Origin: Arsenicicoccus sp. oral taxon 190
Lineage (GTDB): Bacteria > Actinomycetota > Actinomycetes > Actinomycetales > Dermatophilaceae
NCBI RefSeq assembly: GCF_001189535.1
Contig: NZ_CP012070.1
Span: 1,488,001 to 1,552,000 of the forward strand
Reading direction: 5' to 3'
Length of the DNA stretch: 64,000 bases
The notes beneath the pieces were generated by a model, which was given only the letters and a program-made list of their open reading frames with translations, ran no database searches and was not told the origin of the DNA. A program made the position numbers and the translations under genes. Each line of letters starts with the position of its first letter. The stretch's first letter is position 1. Positions 14,702 through 22,809 of the stretch are shown here, piece by piece.

Positions 14702-15412
14702 ATGACGATCTCCATCGGGGTGCAAGGTGCCAGTGGCGGCCTGGGGGCCAGCTCGCTCGTGTCGGCGCTGGCCGTGCGGGCCGCCCAGTCCGGGCGCAGC
14801 GTGGTCTGCGTCGACCATCGCGAGAGCGGCGGAGGTCTCGACGTGGTTCTGGGCGTCGAGCAGCGGCCGGGCCTGCGCTGGCCGGACCTGCAGCGGGCCC
14901 GGGGGCGGCTGGACGCGGGCGAGCTGGTCCCGGCCCTGCCGGGGCAGCGCGGCGTGCGCGTGGTGACGGCCGACCGGCGGCAGCCGCGCCCGGTGCCGCT
15001 CGCGGCCGTCGAGGCGGTCCGGCACGCGCTCTCGGGGGCCGTGGACCTGGTGGTGCACGACCTGCCCCATCCCTGCGACCAGCGCTGGCCCGTGCTGGCA
15101 GCCGGCCACGACCTCATGCTGGTCGTCGCCGGGGAGGACCCGCAGCAGGTGGCCGCCGCCTCGGCCACGATCCTGCTGCTGCGTGAGCTGGGGGTCGGCG
15201 AGCTGTCCCTGGCGGTGCGCACCGACCGCCGGGACGAGGCGGCGGCGATTGCCGAGCTCCTGGACGCTCCCCTGGCGGCCGTGCTGCGCGAGGACCGGTC
15301 GCTGCGCGGCTGCCTGGCGCGCGGGGCCGCGCCCGGGAGCTCGCGGGGTGCGCTGCGCGACGCCGCGGACCAGCTCCTCGCGGGGGCACTGCTCGAGGGG
15401 GTGGCCGCGTGA
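14702..15412 (+). CDS. ssd: Ssd/CpaE-like MinD-superfamily protein
   Basis: 236 residues from ATG at 14702, starting MTISIGVQGASGGLGASSL, a MinD/CpaE-type loop. The usual KGGxGKT lysines are missing (GASGGLGAS), as in mycobacterial Ssd, which makes ATP hydrolysis doubtful. A later DLVVHDLPHP resembles the switch II region. Relatives direct pilus machinery to its site (CpaE/TadZ) or affect septum placement (Ssd). It is the first gene of ssd-tadA-tadB-tadC, with a GTGA overlap to tadA. The 6C RNA lies just upstream and could act on the leader. Confidence 0.8.
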   Translation: MTISIGVQGASGGLGASSLVSALAVRAAQSGRSVVCVDHRESGGGLDVVLGVEQRPGLRWPDLQRARGRLDAGELVPALPGQRGVRVVTADRRQPRPVPLAAVEAVRHALSGAVDLVVHDLPHPCDQRWPVLAAGHDLMLVVAGEDPQQVAAASATILLLRELGVGELSLAVRTDRRDEAAAIAELLDAPLAAVLREDRSLRGCLARGAAPGSSRGALRDAADQLLAGALLEGVAA

Positions 15413-16590
15413 GCCTGCCCCCCGGCGCATGGCGCCACATCGAGCGGGGCGTCGGGCCGGACGAGGAGCGGGTGCGCCTGGCCGTCGACGGCCAGCGTCA
15501 CGTGCTCGGGACCGAGGGCGCCCGCGACGAGCTGGGTCGGGTGCTGCGCGACACCCTCGGCGCCGGTGCGCTGGAGACCCTGCTGCGCTCCCCGGACGTC
15601 ACCGACGTGCTGGTCAACGGGCCTCGTGAGGTGTGGGTCGACCGGGGGGCCGGGCTGGAGCGAGCCGCCGTCGACCTGCGCGACCACGCCCAGGTGCGCG
15701 CGCTCGCGGCCCGGCTCGCCAGCCTCGCCGGACGCCGCCTGGACGACGCGAGCCCCTGGGTGGACGCGGTGCTGCCCTCCGGGGTGCGGCTCCACGCCGT
15801 CGTCGGGGCGATCGCGCCGGACGGGCCGATGATCTCGCTGCGGGTGCCCCGCGCGGTCGGCCTCGACCTGGGCGAGCTCGCGCGACGCGGCACGGTGGCC
15901 GAGCCCGTCGCCGCGGTGCTGCGCGAGATCGTGGGCAGCCGGGTGGCCTTCCTGGTGACGGGAGGCACGGGCAGCGGCAAGACGACCCTGCTCGCCGCAC
16001 TGCTGTCCCTGGTGCCCACCTCCGAGCGGATCGTCCTCGTCGAGGACGCCTGCGAGCTCACCCCTGACCACCCCCACCTGGCCCGGCTGCAGGCCCGGCA
16101 CCCCAACGTCGAGGGCGTCGGCGGCGTCGACCTGACCACCCTGGTGCGCCAGGCGCTGCGGATGCGACCGGACCGCCTTGTCGTCGGGGAGGTCCGCGGA
16201 GCCGAGGTGCGCGAGCTGCTCACCGCGCTCAACACGGGTCACGAGGGTGGGTGCGGCACCGTCCACGCCAACTCGGCCCACGACGTGGTGACCCGCCTCG
16301 AGGCCTTGGGCGCCCTCACCGGGATGACGCCGTCCGCGGTCTGGGCGCAGGCGCGCAGCGGGCTGCAGGCGGTGGTCCACCTGCAACGGTCCGCCGGCAC
16401 CCGGCGGGTGGCGGAGGTGGCCGTGCTCGACCCGCTGGGCGAGGGCCGACCGGAGGTGCTGACGGCGGTGGCCGCCGGTCCCGACGGTGAGGTCCGGGCC
16501 GGCCCGGGGGCCGAGCGGCTGGGCCGGTTGCTGCCGGGGCTGCGTGAGGTCCTCGCGGGGCTGCCGACCACCCAGGGTGGGTCGCGATGA
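15409..16590 (+). CDS. tadA: TadA/CpaF-type secretion ATPase
   Basis: 393 residues. An N-terminal domain (VTDVLVNGPREVWVDRG) precedes the motor domain with Walker A GGTGSGKTT at about 185, the Asp box VLVEDACEL, Walker B RLVVGEVRGAEV and the His box TGHEGGCGTVHANSA. It powers assembly of Flp-type pili at the cytoplasmic face of the membrane. Starts on the GTGA overlap with ssd and overlaps tadB by four bases. All motor motifs are intact. Confidence 0.95.
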   Translation: MSLPPGAWRHIERGVGPDEERVRLAVDGQRHVLGTEGARDELGRVLRDTLGAGALETLLRSPDVTDVLVNGPREVWVDRGAGLERAAVDLRDHAQVRALAARLASLAGRRLDDASPWVDAVLPSGVRLHAVVGAIAPDGPMISLRVPRAVGLDLGELARRGTVAEPVAAVLREIVGSRVAFLVTGGTGSGKTTLLAALLSLVPTSERIVLVEDACELTPDHPHLARLQARHPNVEGVGGVDLTTLVRQALRMRPDRLVVGEVRGAEVRELLTALNTGHEGGCGTVHANSAHDVVTRLEALGALTGMTPSAVWAQARSGLQAVVHLQRSAGTRRVAEVAVLDPLGEGRPEVLTAVAAGPDGEVRAGPGAERLGRLLPGLREVLAGLPTTQGGSR

Positions 16591-17450
16591 GCGCGGCTGC
16601 CTGGACGGGGCTGCTGGTCGGCGTCGGCCTGCTGCTGGGGACGTGGCCGCGTCGACGCCCGGAGGCCCGGGCGGCCGGGGCGGCCGGGCGACCCGCCGGG
16701 GCCCTGGGGTCAGGGCTGGTCCCGGCGCTGCGCGGCCACCTGGGTCGGCAGCGGCGGGCCGCCGCGGCCGAGCTGGAGCTGCTGGCCGCCGCCGAGACCC
16801 TGGCCGCGGCGCTGGGCGCGGGCCTGGACCTGCGAGGCGCCCACGGTCTGGTGGTCGACCTGACCGGGGCGACGCCGGGTCCGGCGCGCACGATCGGTGG
16901 GGAGGGGTACGGTCGGCCGGGCGACCCGCGCGCCACGCCGCCGGGTGACCTGCGCACCAGGCCGCCCGGCGACCCGCGCGCCACGCGGCCCGGCGACCCG
17001 CGCGCCACGCGGCCCGGCGACCCGCGCGCCTCGCCGGTGGCCGCGCTGCGGCCCGTCGAGGGCGAGAGCGTCGCCGAGGCCTGGCGGCGCGTCGGTCGGC
17101 GGTCGCGGGTGGCTCAGCAGGTCGGTCAGGCGCTGGAGGTGTCCTCCCGGACGGGGAGTCCCGCCCGGGAAGCCGTCCGCACCGCCGTCTCCGCCTCCCG
17201 CGACCGGCTGGCGCAGGACGGCGCCGTGGACGGTGCCGCCGCCGGGGCCCGGGCGACCGGGCGGCTGCTCACCGCTCTGCCCCTCGCCGGCCCGCTGGCG
17301 GTCGTCGGTCTGGGCCTCGACCCCGCGCAGACGTATGCCGCCCCCCTGGCAGCCCTCTCCTGCGCCGCCGGGGTGGGCGCCACGGCTGTCGGCCACGTGT
17401 GGGTCCGCCGTCAGGTGCAGCGCGCCCGGCGCGAGGAGATCGCGTCGTGA
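16587..17450 (+). CDS. tadB: TadB-like inner-membrane protein with a repeat insertion
   Basis: 287 residues. A short N-terminal membrane helix, a cytoplasmic helical region (RAAAAELELLAAAETLAAAL), then a type II secretion F-domain-like segment (ESVAEAWRRVGRRSR to DRLAQDGAVDGAAAGARATGRLLTALPLAGPLAVVG) and C-terminal helices. Between the two halves of the cytoplasmic domain, residues ~112-149 consist of GDPRATRP-type octapeptides encoded by 24-bp tandem repeats, which homologues lack. Role: platform protein with TadC for the pilus motor. Overlaps tadA and tadC by four bases each. Confidence 0.85.
   Translation: MSAAAWTGLLVGVGLLLGTWPRRRPEARAAGAAGRPAGALGSGLVPALRGHLGRQRRAAAAELELLAAAETLAAALGAGLDLRGAHGLVVDLTGATPGPARTIGGEGYGRPGDPRATPPGDLRTRPPGDPRATRPGDPRATRPGDPRASPVAALRPVEGESVAEAWRRVGRRSRVAQQVGQALEVSSRTGSPAREAVRTAVSASRDRLAQDGAVDGAAAGARATGRLLTALPLAGPLAVVGLGLDPAQTYAAPLAALSCAAGVGATAVGHVWVRRQVQRARREEIAS
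16920..17033 (+). repeat. in-frame 24-bp tandem repeats within tadB
   Basis: Units begin at 16920, 16944, 16968, 16992 and 17016; the third and fourth are identical and the others diverge slightly. Each encodes an octapeptide of the form GDPRATRP. The frame stays open whatever the copy number because 24 is divisible by three. Confidence 0.95.
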
Positions 17451-18028
17451 GCGCGCTCGCGGCGGTGCTGGTGGCGGTGGCGTGGCTGCTCGTCCCCCGG
17501 CGCCCACGTCCCGGGCACCGGCCGCGCACCCGGGCCGTCGCCGTCGCGGGGCCGGGGCCGGTGCCGGGGCGCGGACCGGCCGACCCCTCGGAGCCGCTCA
17601 CCCATCACCAGGTCGCGGGCTGCGCCGACCTGCTGTCGGTGGCGCTCGCCGGCGGTGCGTCGCTGCTCGCGGCGTTGGACGTGGTCGCGGACGTCGTCGA
17701 GCCCGTACCGGCGCACCAGCTGCGCGTGGTGGCGGCGGCCCTGCGGTGGGGCGTCCCGGCCCCGGACGCCTGGCGGCTGGTCTCTCCCGGGTGGCGGACG
17801 GTGGCGTCGGCGTTCCTGGTGGCCGACCTGGCCGGTGTGCCGCCCTCGACCTTGTTGTCGGAGGCGGCCGGGGCGCTGCGGCATACGCAGGCGCAGCGGG
17901 CAGCGGTGCGCGCGGGGGAGCTGTCGGCGCGGATCGCGCTGCCGCTGGGGCTGACCTTCCTGCCCGGGTTCGTGCTGACGACGATCGTGCCGGTGGTGCT
18001 CGGCCTGGCCCGATCCCTCACCGGGTGA
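17447..18028 (+). CDS. tadC: TadC-like inner-membrane protein
   Basis: 193 residues from a GTG overlapping the tadB stop. The T2SS F-like core is visible: HHQVAGCADLLSVALAGGASLLAALDVVADV, AWRLVSPGWRTVASAFLVADLAGVPPSTLL and the final helices ARIALPLGLTFLPGFVLTTIVPVVLG. It pairs with TadB as the membrane platform. The last 11 bp overlap the convergent GGDEF gene, and the rest of the Tad genes (pilin and pseudopilins) resume only 4.8 kb later. Confidence 0.88.
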   Translation: MSALAAVLVAVAWLLVPRRPRPGHRPRTRAVAVAGPGPVPGRGPADPSEPLTHHQVAGCADLLSVALAGGASLLAALDVVADVVEPVPAHQLRVVAAALRWGVPAPDAWRLVSPGWRTVASAFLVADLAGVPPSTLLSEAAGALRHTQAQRAAVRAGELSARIALPLGLTFLPGFVLTTIVPVVLGLARSLTG

Positions 18029-19343
18029 CCGGGATGCCCTCGCGCAGCGACTCGGGCCAGGGGGCGACGCGGCCGGCCCGACGGGCGGACTTGTCCTGTG
18101 CGGACGCGCGGTCGGCCCGCCGCACGGCGTCCGCCACCGATCCTCCGGGCGGGCAGACCGCAACCCCCACCGACGCCGACACCAGGTGGCCGACCCGCAG
18201 CGTCGCCGCCTCCAGCGCAGCCCGGGCCCGGCCCACGAAGTCCGGCAGGAGGTAGCCCGTAGACACGGTGAAGAGCACGCCGAACTCGTCACCGCCGAGC
18301 CGCGCGACCGTGGCGTCGGACGGCGCGAGCGCCTGCAGGATGCGTCCGACCTCCTGCAGCAGGGTGTCCCCGGAGTCGTGGCCCAGGGTGTCGTTGGTGA
18401 CCTTGAGGTGGTCGACGTCGGCGATCAGCACGATCGCCGACCGTCGGTCCGGGTTGTTGACCTCGACGGCCGCCTGCGCCACGGCTTCGTCCCAGGCGCG
18501 TCGGTTGTGCAGCCCGGTGAGGGGGTCGAGCTGCACCTGCTCGCGCACCTCGGTGTAGGCGGACTGCATCTGCTCGGCGTACCTGCGGTGGCTCTCGCGG
18601 TCCGCCTTCATGAGGCGCACCAGGACGATGGGGGTGGCGAGGAGCAGGTAGGCGACCGGCCGGTCCTGCGCGGTCACGACGATGCAGAAGCCGATGGGGG
18701 CGAGCAGCGCGTCGACGGAGAAGGTCCACAGGAGCGGCCTGGCCATCTGTCGCGGTGTGACGCCCTGCACGCTGCCCCGGACCAGCGCAGCCGTCCCGTC
18801 GAAGACGAACTGCGCGGCGAGGGCCAGCAGCAGCGTCCCCAGCCCCACGTGACGGACGTCCGGCCAGCCGGCGAGGGCCAGCACGAGCACCGGCCCGATG
18901 CCGTGGCAGGCCTGCCCCACCCGCTGCAGCAGCCCGTGCACGACGTGGGAGCGGGGCCACTCGTCGAGCCCACCGACGGTGACCGCAACCGTGAGGGCCG
19001 TCATGGCCCACTGGGCCGGCAGGGTCATCAGCAGTGCCACGAGCAGCGGCTCTGTCGCGACGAAACCCCCTGCGGCCGAGGGGAAGACGGTGCGGTAGCC
19101 GATGACGTAGAGCACGACGAGGGGGATCGCCAGCAGGTCCGACGGCGAGACCGGCTGGTGGTAGCTCACGGCCATCACGACGGCCGTGACCACCACCATC
19201 AGGGCCAGCGCGGCCGCGGTGAACCGGTCGGCGAAGGTCGCGGACGCCTGTTTGAGCTCGTCGCGCAGCGCCTCGACCGGGGGAGCCTCCAGCACCCCTT
19301 CGGGCGGGCGCTCCTCCTTGCGGTGACGGCCGTGCTCGGTCAC
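18018..19343 (-). CDS. membrane diguanylate cyclase (GGDEF), copy 1 of the duplicated module
   Basis: 441 residues: about six N-terminal helices (residues ~45-235), a short linker, and a GGDEF domain from DPLTGLHNRRAWDE onward with an intact RLGGDEF. The RxxD inhibitory site is not at its usual place. The protein should make c-di-GMP from GTP, with the membrane part as sensor. The membrane region resembles the copy-2 protein at 20145-21509 (QFVFDGTAALVRG against QVLLDGVTAYLLE; LLWTFSVDALLAPIG against LLWTWQVDALLAVLG). Last gene of a four-gene minus-strand run that interrupts the Tad locus. Confidence 0.9.
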   Translation of the reverse strand: MTEHGRHRKEERPPEGVLEAPPVEALRDELKQASATFADRFTAAALALMVVVTAVVMAVSYHQPVSPSDLLAIPLVVLYVIGYRTVFPSAAGGFVATEPLLVALLMTLPAQWAMTALTVAVTVGGLDEWPRSHVVHGLLQRVGQACHGIGPVLVLALAGWPDVRHVGLGTLLLALAAQFVFDGTAALVRGSVQGVTPRQMARPLLWTFSVDALLAPIGFCIVVTAQDRPVAYLLLATPIVLVRLMKADRESHRRYAEQMQSAYTEVREQVQLDPLTGLHNRRAWDEAVAQAAVEVNNPDRRSAIVLIADVDHLKVTNDTLGHDSGDTLLQEVGRILQALAPSDATVARLGGDEFGVLFTVSTGYLLPDFVGRARAALEAATLRVGHLVSASVGVAVCPPGGSVADAVRRADRASAQDKSARRAGRVAPWPESLREGIPVTR

Positions 19344-19347
19344 GGCC

Positions 19348-20028
19348 CTAGTTGGTGTTGTAGCGCCAGGGGTCGACCAGCACGTCGTCGACCAGCACCG
19401 TGCCGCCGGAGGACTCGAAGGAGATCGTCGTCGTCTGGGTGCCGGACGCGTCGGTCCAGTCGGGCACCACGACCGTGGGCGACAGTCGCCAGGAGGTGCT
19501 CGAGGCGTCCAGCAGGTAGGTGGCGGTGTAGCTGGAGGAGTACCACAGCGAGCTGCGCGAGGTCACCCGCACGAGGAGGGAGGATCCGGGCCAGCCGGTG
19601 CCGCGGTAGAAGAAGCGGGTGCGGTCGTGGTTGCTGTCGGTGCACAGCGGCTGCGTCGTGGCCCGGCCGCCCCACCCGATCGCGAGGGAACCGCCGCCGG
19701 CGCCCATGACGTCCTGCGGCGCGGACTGGGAGGACACGCTCACCGGTCCGACCGTGCGCCAGGAGTCCAGGCCCTGGGTGAGGCTGCCGTTGGGGACCAG
19801 GTAGTACCAACCGGTGTCGTAGTAGCGCAGCAGCGGCTGGGAGAGCTCGGGCACGGGGCAGGTGGCGGCCGTCGTGGCCGTGGTGGCCGTGGCGATGGCG
19901 GCGGCCCGCCGAGTCTGCGGAGTCTGCGGGGAGCGGGCGCCGGCGGTGCCGGCACTTCCGGCGTGGGCGGTCGAGGCGCCCGAGAGGGCGAGGCCGGCGG
20001 ACAGGGCAGCGACCAGCCAGCGACGCAT
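19348..20028 (-). CDS. secreted jelly-roll-like protein, copy 1
   Basis: 226 residues with a Sec signal peptide (RRWLVAALSAGLALSGASTAHA) and a Thr/Ala-rich spacer. The mature part, from CPVPELSQPLLRYYDTGWYYL, is beta-rich: LVPNGSLTQGLDSW, CTDSNHDRTRFFYRGTG, SWRLSPTVVVPDW and a VLVDDVLVDPWRYN end. I recognise the pattern as a widespread, uncharacterised actinobacterial exported family with two conserved cysteines; binding to sugar or wall polymers is only a guess. It is a paralogue of the protein at 21488-22123. It lies 4 bp before the GGDEF gene downstream, so the two are coupled. Confidence 0.7.
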   Translation of the reverse strand: MRRWLVAALSAGLALSGASTAHAGSAGTAGARSPQTPQTRRAAAIATATTATTAATCPVPELSQPLLRYYDTGWYYLVPNGSLTQGLDSWRTVGPVSVSSQSAPQDVMGAGGGSLAIGWGGRATTQPLCTDSNHDRTRFFYRGTGWPGSSLLVRVTSRSSLWYSSSYTATYLLDASSTSWRLSPTVVVPDWTDASGTQTTTISFESSGGTVLVDDVLVDPWRYNTN

Positions 20029-20081
20029 GACGTCTCCAGGATGATGGGCGGGCACGTCGGTCTCGGACCCGGTTGCCCTGA

Positions 20082-20106
20082 TTGTGACACTTTGTGAGCA
20101 GTTGTG
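20082..20106 (-). promoter_or_regulatory. three CACAA half-sites at 10-bp steps
   Basis: TTGTG occurs on the plus strand at 20082, 20092 and 20102, so three identical half-sites lie on one face of the helix. They are inside the only AT-rich part of the gap between the second GGDEF gene and the first secreted protein gene. GTCACAA-type sequences resemble MtrA half-sites, but the match is loose. A separate regulated promoter for copy 1 of the module is possible. Confidence 0.35.
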
Positions 20107-20144
20107 CAGGCTGTGTGCATCACCTGCTCCGCGCCGTCGCAGGG

Positions 20145-21509
20145 TCATGGCGCGACCGCCTCGGGCGCCGTCGCCAGGGCCGCGCTGCTGCGGGGGCCGG
20201 CCAGGGCGAGGAGCTCCGGGGGCACGGCGGCGCGGTTCATCCGGCGGGCCGCCTTGTCCCGCCGCGCAGCCAGGTCGGCGAGGGTCACCGCCTCGGAGAT
20301 CGGACGGCCGTGGCGGACCTCCGCCTGCCCCAGCGACGCCGAGAGCTGCACCGGCAGGGTCGTGCGGTGCGCCAGCAGCGCCTCGCGCACAGGAGTGATG
20401 AGGTCCACCGGCCCCCGTCGGACCGGCCGCACCACGGCCACCGCGAACTCGTCCCCGCCGAGCCGCGCGACGGTGGCGTCCGGCGGGGCGCAGTCGCGCA
20501 GCAGCGTCGCGAAGTCCGCGATCATCTGGTCCCCGACGTGGTGCCCGTGGATGTCGTTGGCGAGCTTGAGGCGGTCCAGGTCGGCGCACAGGACGGTGCA
20601 CGCGACCGGCGTCTCGGACGTCGCCAGGGTGGCCTGGGCCGCCGCCAGCACCTGCTCCCAGCCGAGCCGGTTGGCCGCTCCCGTCAGCGGGTCGCAGCGA
20701 GCGGCGGCGTCGGCGACGGCATACGCGTCCCGCAGGGCGATGGCCCGGGCGAGGTGGGTCTCCCGGTCGCTCGCGAGGAAACGCACCAGGACGATCGGTA
20801 CGCCCGTCAGCACCAGGGCGAGCGGACCGTAGGGCTGGACCGCCGTGACCATGGCCCACCCGAGCACGGCGAGCAGGGCGTCGACCTGCCAGGTCCACAG
20901 CAGCGGGGGCAGCATCAGCCGCACCGGAGCGGCGGACGGGCGCTCGAGCAGGTATGCCGTCACCCCGTCGAGGAGCACCTGCGCCCCGAGGGCTGCGACC
21001 AGCAGCAGCGGCGACGGGTGGGCGATGCCGGCGCCGTCGCGGGTGCCCCACAGCACCCCCACCGGGGCCAGGGCGTGCACGGCGTTGCCGGCCTCGAGGA
21101 GGAAGGATCGGGGGCGCCGCTTGCCCTCGATCCAGCCGGCCAGCAGCACCGGCACGAGGACCATGACCGGCACGAGGGCCAACGGGCAGGTGAGCAGGGC
21201 CGCCACGAGGATCGGCTGGGTGGGGACGGCTCCGCCGACCGAGCACTTGAAGGGGGAGCGGAAGGCCACCAGGTAGATGACCGTCAGCAGCCCCACGGCC
21301 GCCGCGGTGGTGGGCTCGAGCCGCCAGTGGGACGCCGCGAGCAGCAGGAACGGCGTGACGACGCCGATCGCGGGCGGCGTCGAGCCCAGGACGCGCTGCA
21401 GGCGTGTGCCCCGGTGCCAGTCCCGCGCGGGGGTCCCCTCGTCCGCCGCAGGGATGACCGGCTCCAGCTCGGCGCCGGCCCGCCCGGTCAGAAGCCCGCC
21501 GAGCGCCAT
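20145..21509 (-). CDS. membrane diguanylate cyclase (GGDEF), copy 2 of the duplicated module
   Basis: 454 residues: about six or seven membrane helices (residues ~45-260) and a C-terminal GGDEF domain (DPLTGAANRLGWEQ, intact RLGGDEF, SASLGQAE). It lacks a clear RxxD inhibitory site. The start overlaps the end of the secreted protein gene upstream by 22 bp, so both come from one message. The same gene pairing recurs 2 kb away, with similarity in the membrane as well as the catalytic part. Likely a c-di-GMP synthase reporting on an envelope signal. Confidence 0.9.
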   Translation of the reverse strand: MALGGLLTGRAGAELEPVIPAADEGTPARDWHRGTRLQRVLGSTPPAIGVVTPFLLLAASHWRLEPTTAAAVGLLTVIYLVAFRSPFKCSVGGAVPTQPILVAALLTCPLALVPVMVLVPVLLAGWIEGKRRPRSFLLEAGNAVHALAPVGVLWGTRDGAGIAHPSPLLLVAALGAQVLLDGVTAYLLERPSAAPVRLMLPPLLWTWQVDALLAVLGWAMVTAVQPYGPLALVLTGVPIVLVRFLASDRETHLARAIALRDAYAVADAAARCDPLTGAANRLGWEQVLAAAQATLATSETPVACTVLCADLDRLKLANDIHGHHVGDQMIADFATLLRDCAPPDATVARLGGDEFAVAVVRPVRRGPVDLITPVREALLAHRTTLPVQLSASLGQAEVRHGRPISEAVTLADLAARRDKAARRMNRAAVPPELLALAGPRSSAALATAPEAVAP

Positions 21510-22123
21510 GGGTCGATCAGGACGTCGTCGACGAGCACGGGCAGCATCGACGGGCCGGTGGAGGTGTTGCTGAAGCCGATCGTGATCGTCTGGATCTTGT
21601 CCGTCGCGTAGTTGGGGACCCGCAAGGACGGGGAGAGGCGCCAGCCGTAGGGGGAGGCGTCCACGACCGTGCTCGTGACGTAGGTCCCCGTGTCCGAGGT
21701 GATGGTCACCTTCACCGTGAGGCGGGTGCCGGGCATGCCGGTGCCCTTGTAGAAGAACCGGAACGAGTCCTCGCCCTCACCGACGCACAGCGAGGCGGTG
21801 CGTGCGGAGTCGCCGCGGAAGAGCGCGAGCGAGGTGGTCCAGGAGGCGGGGTTGACGTACCACGGCTCGTTCTCGGGGCTGAAGGAGTGGAACCCGCTCC
21901 AGCCGGCGGAGAGGGTGCTGAAGCCGCCGTTGGGGACTGCGAAGTACTCCCGGTCGTCGCCGAAGCGCGCCAGCATGGGGGAGGTGGTCCGGGTGGGACA
22001 GCCGGGCGCGGCGTAGGTGCTGCCGTCGGTGGCGTGCGCCGGTGCCGCCCCGGCCAGGCCCACGGTGACGGTCGCCGCGGCCGTCGCGACCACGGTCGCG
22101 AGACGGGTGATGAACGTGCGCAC
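21488..22123 (-). CDS. secreted jelly-roll-like protein, copy 2
   Basis: 211 residues from a GTG with a G-rich binding site. Signal peptide RTFITRLATVVATAAATVTV with AHA cleavage, then a mature domain aligned with copy 1: GCPTRTTSPMLARFGDDREYFAVPNGGFS, CVGEGEDSFRFFYKGTGMPG, GWRLSPSLRVPNY, VLVDDVLIDPWR. The two conserved cysteines are kept. Function unknown. It is the first gene of the minus-strand run [secreted 2 - GGDEF 2 - secreted 1 - GGDEF 1]. Confidence 0.7.
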   Translation of the reverse strand: MRTFITRLATVVATAAATVTVGLAGAAPAHATDGSTYAAPGCPTRTTSPMLARFGDDREYFAVPNGGFSTLSAGWSGFHSFSPENEPWYVNPASWTTSLALFRGDSARTASLCVGEGEDSFRFFYKGTGMPGTRLTVKVTITSDTGTYVTSTVVDASPYGWRLSPSLRVPNYATDKIQTITIGFSNTSTGPSMLPVLVDDVLIDPWRSAGF

Positions 22124-22413
22124 GAGACCCCCTGTGACGATGCGGAGTGCTGCAGATGCGCTCCGTGAGATTGGGCTCCATCTCACCATCGGCTCCGTGC
22201 GGGCACAGGGGGCTGGGGGTCGCTGCCACACCAATGGCGACGGCAAATACCTCAGGAAGCGCAAGTCGATGACGAGGAAGTGTGCGGACAGTGATCAAAT
22301 CCGACGCTGCGTTGACACTCCGGTCACATTCTGCGACCTGACGGCCTGGCTGCCTGCTGGTGGGGGCCAGCTGGGGGAGGATGGGATCCACTCGGACCAG
22401 GAGGAATCGGACC
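22124..22413. other. divergent intergenic region, AT-richer
   Basis: About 290 bp between the minus-strand secreted/GGDEF run and the plus-strand small protein gene. It is the promoter zone for both. TTGACA occurs near 22313 without a convincing -10 at the right distance. No RNA motif, including no GEMM c-di-GMP riboswitch, was recognised on either strand. Confidence 0.5.
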
Positions 22414-22686
22414 ATGCCCGCTCGTGAAGCCGCGTTGACCCATGTCCTGTCCCTGCCCTCCGAGGGGGTGGCCTCGCACGTCGCCGCGTCGTTGCGGGAG
22501 GACGGCTTCGATCCCGTCGAGGTGCGGCGGACCGGGGAGGCGTGGGGCGTGCGGATCGCCGACCCGCGGCTGCCGGACGACCGCGCCGCGCCGGCCGTGA
22601 CCGCCCTGTCGGAACGCTTCGAGGCGCTGGCGCGCGAGCACGAGGGTCGCTACACCACCGAAGGTGGCCCGGACCTCGACTCCTGA
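22414..22686 (+). CDS. small cytosolic protein, possibly RraB-like
   Basis: 90 residues with AGGAGG 9 nt before the ATG. The layout LREDGFDPVEVRRTGEAWGVRI followed by a long acidic helix loosely resembles the RraB fold (regulator of ribonuclease E). The resemblance is weak; it may be an unrelated small regulator. It precedes the pilin gene by 120 bp on the same strand. Confidence 0.55.
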   Translation: MPAREAALTHVLSLPSEGVASHVAASLREDGFDPVEVRRTGEAWGVRIADPRLPDDRAAPAVTALSERFEALAREHEGRYTTEGGPDLDS

Positions 22687-22691
22687 GCGTC

Positions 22692-22782
22692 CTGTCCACA
22701 GCTCGTCGCGTCGGGGAGCGCCCTCGTCCACAGGCGGCGAGCGGGTCTGGCCCGGGTCCGCCGGCCTGTCCACGATGGGTGG
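22692..22782 (+). promoter_or_regulatory. three DnaA-box-like 9-mers before the pilin gene
   Basis: CTGTCCACA, TCGTCCACA and CTGTCCACG occur within 90 bp, each one or two mismatches from TTGTCCACA. The pair at 14609-14648 before ssd makes a similar cluster at the other end of the Tad locus. Binding is unproven. Confidence 0.3.
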
Positions 22783-22809
22783 GACAACCATCCGGACGAG
22801 GAGGCAGAC

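Noticed and set aside
22124..22413. GEMM c-di-GMP riboswitch near the GGDEF genes
   Set aside because: Neither strand shows the conserved GEMM core.
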